Below are positions 27,750-36,395 of a DNA stretch of 64,000 bases, piece by piece. The translations under genes were made by a program, and so were the position numbers. The notes beneath the pieces were generated by a model. That model worked only from the letters and a program-made list of their open reading frames with translations. It was not told where the DNA came from and ran no database searches. Positions within the stretch are counted from its first letter, which is position 1. Each line of letters starts with the position of its first letter. Source of the stretch: Candidatus Poseidoniaceae archaeon (lineage in GTDB: Archaea; Thermoplasmatota; Poseidoniia; Poseidoniales; Poseidoniaceae); NCBI GenBank assembly GCA_949372875.1, contig CASIAW010000004.1, positions 175,247 to 239,246 of the forward strand, written 5' to 3'.

Positions 27750-30343
27750 ACGGTAAATCTGATGACTTTTTCTACGTGTTCAGCGGAAGGAATTGTGAAG
27801 TTTTCAAGCGGTGGAGAAAACGGCACTGGCGTGTCCAGAGCACCAATAACAAGAGGGGCAGCTTCCAGCGAATAGAAGCATGATTCTAAAATCCGACTTT
27901 GAATGCTGTGCCCTAATCCACCGCACCATTGGCCTTCTTGGAGAACGACCAATCGCCCAGTTCTTTGTACCGAATCGATGCAGGTTTGTGCATCAAATGG
28001 AAGCAGTGTCCTCAAATCAACAATTTCGACTTCAATATCTTCTAAAGCGAGTTTTTCTGCTGCCTGCTGAGCAACATGAAGCATTGAACCCCATGTAACC
28101 AATGTGACATCTCGGCCACCACGAACAACCGCAGCCTTTCCGAGTTTGAATCGCTCATTGTTGGCAATTGCTTTCTTGACCGTTTCAGTATCGACTACTT
28201 GGTTAATGTTTTGACCCCAACCAGTAAGCCCACCTCGAAGTCCATACAAGCCAATGTGTTCCAAGAAGAGCACTGGATCGTCGAGTTCTGCACCTTCCAT
28301 CAAGAGGTCATAAGCATCTTGAGGTGTTCCAGCTGCAACAACAATCAGCCCCGGGTCGTTGGCAAACCACGATTCAATCATGTTTGCGTGAAACGGACCA
28401 GAGCGAGTTCGACCACCGAGAGGAATACGGATTGTCATTGGACAGTCTGCTCCCCAGCGCCAGCGAAGCATGGCAGCATTGTTGACCAGTGCATTGAATC
28501 CAAGAGCAGCAAAACCACCAAATTGAATCTCAACCATTGGGCGCATGCCAGAAAGGGCTGCCCCCACACCGGTGTGAACGATAGCAGCCTCACAAAGCGG
28601 CATGTCAAGCAGTTTGTCAGAATGACCCGCATTTTTCAGCGCCATGTTCATTCCAAAGGCACCGGCAACTTCCATATCCTCCCCAATGAAGATACAATCA
28701 TCACCATGTCGTGTAGCGATGTCTGCCATCGCTTGTTGAATTGAACGAGCATATGTCCAGCCACCTTTTTCAGCATAAGCAAGGGTCGTTTCACCAAGAC
28801 CGATTGAGGATTCAACCACGTGAACTTCGTTACTTTGACTTAGTCGAGTCAGCCGTTGTTCATGGGTTTCAGCGTCGTTCAACAGTGTTACACCTTTCGT
28901 GACCGTTTCCGGCTCTGGCCATGGCATCTGCTCCAGTTCTTCTCGAGCAGTTGTAACGTCATGTTGTTCTTTTTCTTCCATCTCCAGTAAGACTGATTCC
29001 TCAAGCCCCAGGTCGAGTAGCAACGCTCGATGAGTTGGTATTGGGTCTTTTGCTTCCCAATAGGCGAGTAAATCTCGGTCAACATATCCAGGAGGAGTCC
29101 CCGATTCATTTCCGAGGTAGAGGTCATCGTGATGATGAGCATGTCCACATCCGCGCATCGTTTCAACGTGAATGAGCGTCGGCCCTCCACCGTTCAAGGC
29201 AAACTCACGAGCACAGGCAGTACTGGCATACCATGCTGCAGGGTCTGAGCCATCGATAGTCCATGCAGGGAAGCCCATAGCATCCGCTTTATCTGCCCAG
29301 ATTTCTACGCCCGATTGTTTGATTGGAGAGGTATCTAGAGCAATTTGATTGTTTTGAAGAATGTAAGTGATTGGAAGTCCACGCGCACCTGCAAGATTCA
29401 TCGCTTCCCAAAACTCTCCTGATGAAGAGGCCCCTTCACCGATGCATGCAACATGAAATCGTTCGAGGTTTTGTCGCCATGAGGCAAACGCAAGACCAGT
29501 CATTGTAACACTGGCAATTGGTAGAGGTGCGGTCGGAGGCAGAACACCAACGTGCCAAGCACCAACGTGCAAATCTCGACCACCTGCACCATTCCAGCCT
29601 CCATTCTGATTGGAGCCAGCTTTTCCAAGGTTGGCAGCCATAACATCAAGAGATGTATCCCCCATGGCAAGCCCAAGGCCAATATCTCGAATCATTGGAG
29701 CAACTAAGTCTCCGTCATAGCCTCTACCCGGAAGTGCATCACGAGGAGAATCCGGCTGTCTTTCAAGTGCAGTTGCGACAGCAACAACACCTTCTTGCCA
29801 AGTTGAACGGAAGCCTTTACCACCAAATGAAGAGCCATCAGGAGTATCGATCCCTTCTGTGTAAATAGATTTCAACTCAGTGTCCAACATTCGAGTTCTT
29901 GTCATCATGGTTTGCCATTCAACCCGTTGTTCCATGGTGACCGACATGTAATGAGCTAAACGGCGGAATACTAAACGCAGATCAAGTAAAAAGTGTTGAG
30001 CCCTGCGGTCTAAAAAATCAGTTAAATTACGTCGAGGAATAACTTCAACATCAGCATCATCTTTCATTTTTGCATCAACCTGGGCCACTAATCCTCGTTG
30101 GACAGCATCAATAAATCGTTGACTATACTGGTGCCAAGAGGGGCCTTCAAATTGTTTTGATTCATTTTCAATCAGAACATCCCAAACATTTGCTGCGAGG
30201 AAAAGATGACCATCGTGCCTTTGAGCGACAAAACGTAAAATTTCCCTTCTTGCGGCATCTGCAAGCAAAGGTTGAGAGAAATCCAATGCCTCCTTTGGAG
30301 TCCAATTTGTCCCATGGATGACGGGTAAATCTCCTTGGCTCAT
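27740..30343 (-). CDS. 2-oxoacid dehydrogenase E1, alpha and beta fused
   Basis: Thiamine-diphosphate decarboxylase component of a branched-chain 2-oxoacid or pyruvate dehydrogenase complex. The alpha part (about residues 150-480) has the TPP motif GEGASSSGEFWEAMN ... NNQIAL; the beta part (about 530-867) has IFIGEDMEVAGAFG, PLCEAAIVHTGVGAALSGMRPMVEIQF, and VTWGSMLHVAQQAAEKL. A unique N-terminal part of about 145 residues precedes them. No E2 or E3 gene is adjacent. A TATA-like box lies only 21 bases before an ATG at 30367, so the next ATG (30343) is preferred; the longer form stays possible. Confidence 0.88.
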   Translation of the reverse strand: MSQGDLPVIHGTNWTPKEALDFSQPLLADAARREILRFVAQRHDGHLFLAANVWDVLIENESKQFEGPSWHQYSQRFIDAVQRGLVAQVDAKMKDDADVEVIPRRNLTDFLDRRAQHFLLDLRLVFRRLAHYMSVTMEQRVEWQTMMTRTRMLDTELKSIYTEGIDTPDGSSFGGKGFRSTWQEGVVAVATALERQPDSPRDALPGRGYDGDLVAPMIRDIGLGLAMGDTSLDVMAANLGKAGSNQNGGWNGAGGRDLHVGAWHVGVLPPTAPLPIASVTMTGLAFASWRQNLERFHVACIGEGASSSGEFWEAMNLAGARGLPITYILQNNQIALDTSPIKQSGVEIWADKADAMGFPAWTIDGSDPAAWYASTACAREFALNGGGPTLIHVETMRGCGHAHHHDDLYLGNESGTPPGYVDRDLLAYWEAKDPIPTHRALLLDLGLEESVLLEMEEKEQHDVTTAREELEQMPWPEPETVTKGVTLLNDAETHEQRLTRLSQSNEVHVVESSIGLGETTLAYAEKGGWTYARSIQQAMADIATRHGDDCIFIGEDMEVAGAFGMNMALKNAGHSDKLLDMPLCEAAIVHTGVGAALSGMRPMVEIQFGGFAALGFNALVNNAAMLRWRWGADCPMTIRIPLGGRTRSGPFHANMIESWFANDPGLIVVAAGTPQDAYDLLMEGAELDDPVLFLEHIGLYGLRGGLTGWGQNINQVVDTETVKKAIANNERFKLGKAAVVRGGRDVTLVTWGSMLHVAQQAAEKLALEDIEVEIVDLRTLLPFDAQTCIDSVQRTGRLVVLQEGQWCGGLGHSIQSRILESCFYSLEAAPLVIGALDTPVPFSPPLENFTIPSAEHVEKVIRFTVQS

Positions 30344-30384
30344 GGTTTGGCCAAAGGTCACCCACATACAAACACAACGGCTGG

Positions 30385-30390
30385 ATATAA
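30385..30390 (-). promoter_or_regulatory. TATA-like box before the E1 gene
   Basis: TTATAT on the minus strand in the spacer between the VTT gene and E1. Its centre is 45 bases before the preferred ATG and 21 before the upstream one, placing the expected start of transcription (about 26 bases on) between the two. Confidence 0.4.
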
Positions 30391-30415
30391 CGACTTACAA
30401 AAGCGGGAATAAATC

Positions 30416-31195
30416 TCATTCTTCTTCAGGAATAGCATCTTGAAGTGCTTTCATCGAAGCCCGCGTAACCATAACAGTAGCTAAAATTGAGGCTACGATT
30501 CCAAGTACCAACATAGCATTACCCATTGGCGTGGAATTCATTTCTTCAATGCCGGATGAATTGAGTGCAAATTTACCGAGTGCGTGGCCATAGTAAGCAT
30601 ATGCTAACGAATAGACAATCCCGGAACAATTTGAAATCATGTATACTCGAAGTGATACGGGGGTTGCCGACATCAGGTAGTTGAGCCATTCATCGGGGAT
30701 AAGTGGAGAAAGACGAACCAGAATGGAAATTCTCATCGCATCATTCGTCAATGCTGTTTCGATGTTCTGCAAACGTGAATCATTCATCAAAGAGCGTTGA
30801 ATACTTTCTCGAAATAACCACCGCCCTAGAAGAAAAGCGACCAATCCACCAAGCAAGGAGGCTACAAAATTAATAGTTGCAGCTATCCAAAAAGGAAAGA
30901 TTGCTCCTGCTGAAACTTTGATGAGCGGGGTTGGAAGCATAATGATCACTGCCAAAGAGAGACCTAATGTGAAGTAAAGTGGACCTGCGGGGCCTAATTC
31001 TTCAAACCAAAGAAGAATATTTTGAGCATCTCTGAACAACAAAAACCCGCATACTGCACAGGTCAAAAGCACGACTAAACCGAATAAGGCTCGCCAACGA
31101 TAAATGTGAGGTTGACTTTTTTTGAGTTCATCCAACTCGGCTTTTCTGTCAACAAGCATCAATTCATTCGGTCGAGGGAGAGGATATCGCGCCAT
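30416..31195 (-). CDS. VTT-domain (DedA/TVP38-like) membrane protein
   Basis: SNARE-associated/VTT family, now linked to lipid scrambling or small-solute transport. A first helix at about residues 35-55 is followed by the VTT core: PTPLIKVSAGAIFPFW, ASLLGGLVAFLLGRWLF (Gly-rich with the family Arg), RLSPLIPDEWLNYLMSATPVSL, and a last pair of helices. 259 residues. It begins two bases after the response-regulator gene, so the two are co-transcribed. Role unknown; not a clear TVP38 orthologue. Confidence 0.82.
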   Translation of the reverse strand: MARYPLPRPNELMLVDRKAELDELKKSQPHIYRWRALFGLVVLLTCAVCGFLLFRDAQNILLWFEELGPAGPLYFTLGLSLAVIIMLPTPLIKVSAGAIFPFWIAATINFVASLLGGLVAFLLGRWLFRESIQRSLMNDSRLQNIETALTNDAMRISILVRLSPLIPDEWLNYLMSATPVSLRVYMISNCSGIVYSLAYAYYGHALGKFALNSSGIEEMNSTPMGNAMLVLGIVASILATVMVTRASMKALQDAIPEEE

Positions 31196-31197
31196 GC

Positions 31198-32283
31198 TTA
31201 TTCCTCTTCTTCGGCTTCAGGTAAAGCCGCCAGCACGTCGGTGAGCATCTGCGTAGCATCTTCAACCTGTGTGATTAGAGTGAGGTCTGAAACAGCACCA
31301 GGTCTTCCAAGACTCCACATCAGTTCAGTAACAAACTCAGTGGTCAACCGAGTTAATTCAAGAACTTCAGGGTCAATGGGGACCATCGTATCGAAATCAT
31401 GTAGAGCCACAAGTTCCGGCTTTTCATCGAGAATCGAATCCATAACCTCTTCAATTTCATCTGCAATACCTTGAGCTTGTGCTTCAAGAATGCCTTCCAT
31501 TGGAGAAGACATACTCTGAACCATCTTTTGGGCATCACCTCCACCAAGTGGCTGGCCACGTTTGGCTTGGCTTGGTGAAGAAGGTCCTGAAGGATTTTGT
31601 TGGATGATGTTGCCATCAGCATCCCGCATTGGAGCAACAAGTTCACCATCAGCACTTGCTTGTTCCACCAGTTTGTTAAGGGCTAATCTGAGCATTGAAG
31701 ACATGGCAGAGGTGTCGACTTTGGTGTCGACTTCCAAACCTTCTTCATCCATTTGCAAGAGGATTTCATCTATAAAATTCGTATTGATTTTTTCAGGGCC
31801 AACAAGTCCTTTGAGCATAGGAAGAGCCCATGTGCTGTCCCCCATCGTCATCGAAACATCAAAACTTCCGCCGCCTCCTTGACCTGTTGCAACATCCGCT
31901 GGTGGTGGAACAAATTGTTTGCGAGTATGCTTTCTCAATTGCTCGATTAAGACGTTCATATCAACCGGTTTTGCAATCACTTCAGCAATACCTGATTGAG
32001 CAGCACTCACTCGGTATTCTTGTGAAACATTTCGTGCGAGGATTACAATCCGGCACTTGAAAGCAAATTCGGGGTCGCTCATCAAACGTTGAGACGCATC
32101 TATTGCATCCCCATTCTTCCATTCCCCATCGATGAGCACAACCTCTGGCATGATGGCAAGAGCAGTACCCTCGGCTTGCCGTAGAGTCGCTGCACGTGTT
32201 ATGTCGAAACCTTCACGTTCGAGCGTGTTGGCAAGAAGAGAACGGCGACCTTCATTTTCGTCCGCTACGATGACTTTGGCCAA
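31198..32283 (-). CDS. Response-regulator receiver domain protein
   Basis: A CheY-like receiver at residues 1-125: acidic pair in VIVADENEGR, phospho-acceptor Asp in VVLIDGEW, and the Lys of VIAKPVD. The rest (about 235 residues) has no known output domain; it is acidic and helical, with a Gln/Gly-rich linker (PSQAKRGQPLGGGDAQ). No histidine kinase is nearby. I start at a TTG with GGGAGGGG directly before it; the frame is open to 32364 but those 27 residues do not look like protein of this family. Co-transcribed with the VTT gene. Confidence 0.75.
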   Translation of the reverse strand: MAKVIVADENEGRRSLLANTLEREGFDITRAATLRQAEGTALAIMPEVVLIDGEWKNGDAIDASQRLMSDPEFAFKCRIVILARNVSQEYRVSAAQSGIAEVIAKPVDMNVLIEQLRKHTRKQFVPPPADVATGQGGGGSFDVSMTMGDSTWALPMLKGLVGPEKINTNFIDEILLQMDEEGLEVDTKVDTSAMSSMLRLALNKLVEQASADGELVAPMRDADGNIIQQNPSGPSSPSQAKRGQPLGGGDAQKMVQSMSSPMEGILEAQAQGIADEIEEVMDSILDEKPELVALHDFDTMVPIDPEVLELTRLTTEFVTELMWSLGRPGAVSDLTLITQVEDATQMLTDVLAALPEAEEEE

Positions 32284-32385
32284 AAAACCCCTCCCTTGAA
32301 CAGCAGGGGCGGCTGTAGAGACTTGAACCTCACCCTTGAGAGGGGAGTCGAAACATCGGTTCACCGGTTCACGGGAAAAGCCACA

Positions 32386-33600
32386 TCAACCGTGAATGAT
32401 TTCATCTGGCCGAACCGATTGCCATGCCATGATTCCACCTTCGAGGTTATACAACGAAGAGCCCTCATAGCCTGCTTGAATCAAATACATCGCAGCCACT
32501 TGAGAACGCATCCCACTACGGCATAAAACAACGACTTCTCGGTCTTTCGGGATTGAATCAACCCTTGATAGCACTGCTTCGTGTTCGATTTGTAAATCAT
32601 TTGAAGCAACGCGGGCTTGCTGATATTCTCTATCGGAACGAACATCGAGAATAAATGGCGCCCAGCCAGAATCTCGGCGCTTGACAAACTCATTCATGGA
32701 AATTGAGTTGAACATCGTGTTAGTCGCAGATGGGTCTCCTTCATCAATTTCACCCTTACCAATATCCCTCATGCACCATTGAGGATCATCAAACATTGCA
32801 GTGCTGTGAGAAAGGTCTGTAATTTGGTCACGTTCCGGGTTCTGAGTATAACGAAGCGTTTGGAAATGCATAGTTTCAGCATCATAGATCAGGAGTCGGC
32901 CATTGAGCACTTCACCCAAACCAAGAACAATCTTGATTGCTTCATTCGCTTGTAAAGAGCCGATAACACCCGGTAAAACTCCTAACACACCGCCTTGCTC
33001 ACAAGATGGAACGGATTGAGGAGGCGGCGCTTCGGAAAATAAATCCCGATAGCATGGACCTTGTTCGAAATTGAAGACACTCACTTGCCCTTCAAAACGA
33101 TATATAGAACCATACACCCAAGGGATTTTGTGAAGGAAACATGCATCATCAAGAAGGTAACGAGTCGGAAGATTATCTGTTCCATCGATGATAACATCCC
33201 AGCCTTCGGAGAGAATAGATTCAATATTTTCCGGAACCAATCGAACGGCAAAAGTAGAGATATCCAATTCTGGATTGAGTTCAAGAAGTCTGTTTCGAGC
33301 CGACTCGACTTTGAGTTGGCCAACGGTTGACGTCGAATGAATCACTTGCCGTTGAAGATTGGACAGGTCCACTTTGTCGTCATCGATGATTCCGATATGG
33401 CCGATTCCTGCAGCTGCGAGGTAAAGAAGAACCGGACTACCAAGCCCTCCTGCGCCGACGACCAAGACATTCGCTTGTCCCAGATTACGCTGACCCTCAA
33501 GACCAACCTGGGGCAGAGAGATATGCCGTGCATAACGCTGAACATCAATATTCACAAGCAATCCCATACTGCCCCAAGCAAGGCTTGAACATAAACTCAT
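32386..33600 (-). CDS. ThiF/MoeB-type adenylyltransferase with C-terminal rhodanese domain
   Basis: E1-like enzyme that adenylates a sulfur-carrier protein (MoaD, ThiS or SAMP type). Seen: RYARHISLPQVG, the nucleotide loop VVGAGGLGSPVLLYLAAAG, DDDKVDLSNLQRQ, IDGTDNLPTRYLLDD, and SCEQGGVLGVLPGVIGSLQA with the candidate catalytic Cys. The rhodanese part at the end has its Cys in VVLCRSGMRS. Odd: the zinc motif is degenerate, CYRDLF instead of CYRCLF. The start is uncertain; ATG at 33600, just past the trxB stop, fits best, with ATG 33567 as an alternative. It could serve molybdopterin synthesis here. Confidence 0.87.
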   Translation of the reverse strand: MSLCSSLAWGSMGLLVNIDVQRYARHISLPQVGLEGQRNLGQANVLVVGAGGLGSPVLLYLAAAGIGHIGIIDDDKVDLSNLQRQVIHSTSTVGQLKVESARNRLLELNPELDISTFAVRLVPENIESILSEGWDVIIDGTDNLPTRYLLDDACFLHKIPWVYGSIYRFEGQVSVFNFEQGPCYRDLFSEAPPPQSVPSCEQGGVLGVLPGVIGSLQANEAIKIVLGLGEVLNGRLLIYDAETMHFQTLRYTQNPERDQITDLSHSTAMFDDPQWCMRDIGKGEIDEGDPSATNTMFNSISMNEFVKRRDSGWAPFILDVRSDREYQQARVASNDLQIEHEAVLSRVDSIPKDREVVVLCRSGMRSQVAAMYLIQAGYEGSSLYNLEGGIMAWQSVRPDEIIHG

Positions 33601-33607
33601 TGAGGGT

Positions 33608-34534
33608 TCAATGTTGGTCTTCAAGCCACTTTTCAACATCCATTGCAGATTGACAGCCCATGCCTGCAGCGGTGATTGCTTGCTTGTAACGGGTATCAAC
33701 TACATCCCCCGCAGCAAATACGCCTTCGACTGAAGTCATGGTGTGTTTCTTGTGAAGAATATAGCCTTCTCCATCAACCTCAACTTGACCGCCTAAGAAT
33801 CCAGTAATGGGTTTGTGTCCAATAGCGATGAATGCACCAGAGACGCTAATGTTCTCCAAAGTGCCGTCTCTTGGATCTTCAAGAACGGCACCAGTCAATC
33901 CCTTTTCATCAGAAAGCCATTCCTTCACTTGACGGAAGGTTTTGACTTCTATCTTGTCGTGCTTGACAACTCGGTCATACATGATTGTTGAAGCGCGAAA
34001 GACATCATGGCGGTGAATAAGAGTGACTTTGGAAGCAAAGCGAGTGAGGAATGTGGCCTCTTCACAGGCCGAATCGCCACCACCAATCACCAAAACTTCT
34101 TCATTCTTGAAAAATGCACCATCACACGTAGCACAAGTTGAGATTCCGCGGCCTTTCTGTTGTTCCTCGCCTGGTGCATTCAGCCAAATTGATTCAGCAC
34201 CAGTTGAAACGATGATGGCGTGGGTAAGGAAAGTTTCTCCTTCGACAACAACCTTGTATGGCTTCTCTGAAAGGTCTACTGATTCAACATTTTGATCTCG
34301 CACCTCAAGTCCAAAACGCTCAGCCTGTTCTCTTAGTTCCATCATCATTTCCGGGCCACCAATTCCCTTAGGATAGCCTGGGAAGTTCTCTACGTCGGAA
34401 GTAAGCATCAACTGACCTCCGGACATATAGCCTGCGAACATGAGAGGCTCAAGCATTGCTCGAGCTGCATAGAGGCCTGCGGTATATCCAGCAGGACCTG
34501 AACCGATGATGATGACATTGTGAATTTCGGACAT
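33608..34534 (-). CDS. trxB: Thioredoxin-disulfide reductase
   Basis: FAD/NAD(P)H enzyme that reduces thioredoxin. FAD site IIIGSGPAGYTAGLYAAR, redox-active CATCDG, NAD(P)H site VLVIGGGDSACEEA, and the second FAD motif GVFAAGDVVDTRYKQAITAAGMG. 308 residues, standard length. It lies in a same-strand run behind the riboflavin genes, which would provide its FAD, and 8 bases ahead of the ThiF-like gene. Confidence 0.95.
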   Translation of the reverse strand: MSEIHNVIIIGSGPAGYTAGLYAARAMLEPLMFAGYMSGGQLMLTSDVENFPGYPKGIGGPEMMMELREQAERFGLEVRDQNVESVDLSEKPYKVVVEGETFLTHAIIVSTGAESIWLNAPGEEQQKGRGISTCATCDGAFFKNEEVLVIGGGDSACEEATFLTRFASKVTLIHRHDVFRASTIMYDRVVKHDKIEVKTFRQVKEWLSDEKGLTGAVLEDPRDGTLENISVSGAFIAIGHKPITGFLGGQVEVDGEGYILHKKHTMTSVEGVFAAGDVVDTRYKQAITAAGMGCQSAMDVEKWLEDQH

Positions 34535-34605
34535 GGTTGAATCGCCTACAAACTTGTACGGGTGGATTCACCACTTGAACATTGACATCGAAACGTACGA
34601 CAAAC

Positions 34606-34851
34606 TCAGTCGGATTCCGATTCATCTCGAGTGCCTTTTCGCCCTTTAATTCGTTTGAAGAGCCATCGAGAAAAGACCATTGAAAACAGCAGGAAAGCAA
34701 TGGAGGCCGGCCAACCCCCCTCCGTAGAAGTTGAAAGAAAATAGGTGACTACAAGGATGCCAACGCCATAGAATGCTCTAAAAATAGAAAACGCAATGAA
34801 TGAACGGAATACTGGGTTCTCCAGTAATTGCTGGAACTTCGAAGTTTTCAT
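34606..34851 (-). CDS. Small two-helix membrane protein
   Basis: 81 residues: a short amphipathic start, helix 1 (FIAFSIFRAFYGVGILVVTYFL), helix 2 (WPASIAFLLFSMVFSRWLF), then a Lys/Arg and Asp/Glu tail. Not recognised. It sits between ribH and trxB on the same strand, 21 bases after ribH, which makes it a likely real gene of the operon. No function proposed. Confidence 0.6.
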   Translation of the reverse strand: MKTSKFQQLLENPVFRSFIAFSIFRAFYGVGILVVTYFLSTSTEGGWPASIAFLLFSMVFSRWLFKRIKGRKGTRDESESD

Positions 34852-34872
34852 GTTGAAACCTCTTCTCGTGAT

Positions 34873-35271
34873 TCATTGAAGCATGGAGGAGACGGCTGCA
34901 ACTGCTGCCCGAGCATGAGGTTCGAGACGAGGCTCGATGTGTTCGGTTTCCGCTCCGGGTCCAATAATTCCTAATCCGACTGGCTTTTCATGGACAAGTT
35001 GCAATTCGATGATCGTTTTGATGACGGCTTGACCCATCGCTAATCCGTGCTGAGTCTGTCCTTTCTCTATAATTCCAAAGCATGCAACACCGTCGATTTC
35101 TTCATCATTCAAAAGGCGGTCAACTGCAAGTGGTACTTCCATTGCACCAGGAACCCAGACCACATCGACAACCTCGAGTTGATGCAGCGCAGCTTCTTCA
35201 CGAGCCCATGTCAACATTCGTTCTATTTCTGCTCGATGAAACGAGCCACATACGAGGGCAATATTTGGCAT
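34873..35271 (-). CDS. ribH: 6,7-dimethyl-8-ribityllumazine synthase
   Basis: Joins dihydroxybutanone phosphate with the pyrimidine precursor. Lumazine synthase features: NIALVCGSFHRAEIERML, VVWVPGAMEVPLAVDRLL, the active-site GIIEKGQTQHG with the catalytic His region, and VGLGIIGPGAETEHIEPR. 132 residues. I start at the ATG that follows GGAG within the end of ribE; the longer frame to 35364 overlaps ribE and is rejected. The gene is part of ribB - ribL - ribE - ribH. Confidence 0.92.
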   Translation of the reverse strand: MPNIALVCGSFHRAEIERMLTWAREEAALHQLEVVDVVWVPGAMEVPLAVDRLLNDEEIDGVACFGIIEKGQTQHGLAMGQAVIKTIIELQLVHEKPVGLGIIGPGAETEHIEPRLEPHARAAVAAVSSMLQ

Positions 35272-35275
35272 TTGA

Positions 35276-35881
35276 TTAACTCCGTTTTTCTTCAAGAACA
35301 CGTTCGACTGTAGCAACAATCGTTTGCGTAGTGGAGTCAATTTCAAGATTGACTGCATCGCCAACTTCCTTTTGAGGCAACGTTGTCAAACGAAGAGTTT
35401 CCGGTATAATGTGAAGTGAAAATATTCCTTCATGAACTGCACCAACGGTTAGGGAAATTCCGTCAACTGCAATGTAACCCTTCTCAATAACATATTTGCG
35501 AATATCTGCGGGAAGAAGAATTGTAAAATCCGCACCTTCTCCATGTTGCGTCTTTGAATGAATAATTCCTGACGCCATAATGTGGCCTGAAAGGAGATGA
35601 CCGCCGATTTCATCGCCGAATTTCAATGAACGTTCGATGTTCACATGTTGACCGATACTCAATTGGCCAAGCGTAGTTCGTGTTAATGTTTCAGTGATCA
35701 CATCAAAGTTCACAACAGAGCCTTCAATAGTCACTGCGGTAAGGCAAACGCCATCAACAGACACACTTGCTCCTGTTTCCAAACCATCTGCATTTGGTAA
35801 ATCAATTTGCAATGTATGAATACTCTGCTTTTTATCGATACCAAGGAGAACTCCCTTTCCTTGTATGATTCCGGTAAACAT
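35276..35881 (-). CDS. ribE: Riboflavin synthase, bacterial trimeric type
   Basis: Dismutates two lumazines to riboflavin. It has the MFTGIIQGKG start of the bacterial enzyme and the internal duplication: VSVDGVCLTAV with GGHLLSGH in the first barrel, and AVDGISLTVG in the second. Most archaea instead use an unrelated pentameric riboflavin synthase, so this gene is probably of bacterial origin. The ATG overlaps the ribL stop as TGATG. 201 residues, standard length. Confidence 0.93.
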   Translation of the reverse strand: MFTGIIQGKGVLLGIDKKQSIHTLQIDLPNADGLETGASVSVDGVCLTAVTIEGSVVNFDVITETLTRTTLGQLSIGQHVNIERSLKFGDEIGGHLLSGHIMASGIIHSKTQHGEGADFTILLPADIRKYVIEKGYIAVDGISLTVGAVHEGIFSLHIIPETLRLTTLPQKEVGDAVNLEIDSTTQTIVATVERVLEEKRS

Positions 35882-36330
35882 CAAGCATCATCCTCCTTTG
35901 ATTGAGAGGAGAGTTGAAGAATTCGAGCAATGATTTTGCGTGTTCCATCTAAATCATCAGAAAGACCCTCTACTCGTAGGACTTGGATATGGCCATAACC
36001 CAGTTGCTCTAATTTCGAACGAATGCGGTCTTCTGCATGTTCTTGATCATACCCGAGGGCAATAATGTCTGGTTTGACATCAGGGAGGATATCGAAAATC
36101 GGAACTTCAGGTGGATTTCCTACAATGGCTTGATCGACCGGCTTCAAACCTTCAACCATCCTTCGGCGTAGGTCTTGGCCTGTGACTGGTTCGTGCTTAC
36201 GGACCCGCACCGTATCGTCATGCGCCACGACAACTGTGAGGTTATCCCCAAGTGATTTAGCCTGTTCAAGATAGTGCAAATGCCCTGCATGAAGTAAGTC
36301 AAAAACCCCGACTGCCATGACTCGCTTCAT
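35881..36330 (-). CDS. ribL: FAD synthetase, archaeal RibL-type
   Basis: Nucleotidyltransferase of the GCT-like fold. The ATP motif is VGVFDLLHAGHLHYLEQAK with HxGH, and the later ISSTK-like position reads LDGTRKII. It matches archaeal RibL, which adenylates FMN to FAD; relatives act on glycerol 3-phosphate or ethanolamine phosphate. The location between ribB and ribE supports the FAD role. The ATG with GGTGA upstream is used; the frame is open 12 codons further up without support. 149 residues. Confidence 0.85.
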   Translation of the reverse strand: MKRVMAVGVFDLLHAGHLHYLEQAKSLGDNLTVVVAHDDTVRVRKHEPVTGQDLRRRMVEGLKPVDQAIVGNPPEVPIFDILPDVKPDIIALGYDQEHAEDRIRSKLEQLGYGHIQVLRVEGLSDDLDGTRKIIARILQLSSQSKEDDA

Positions 36331-36395
36331 CTGCTCACCTGTTGATGTGAAAGTATAGTCCCTCAAGGTTTTACCGGCTTGATTCGTATTCGTAT

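Noticed and set aside
32309..32383. tRNA-like stretch on the minus strand with GGTTCAAGTC and a CTCTCAA loop
   Set aside because: The T-arm stem does not pair, the anticodon stem has a mismatch and no room remains for a variable loop and T-stem; not a tRNA as far as hand folding shows. A tRNAscan run would settle it.
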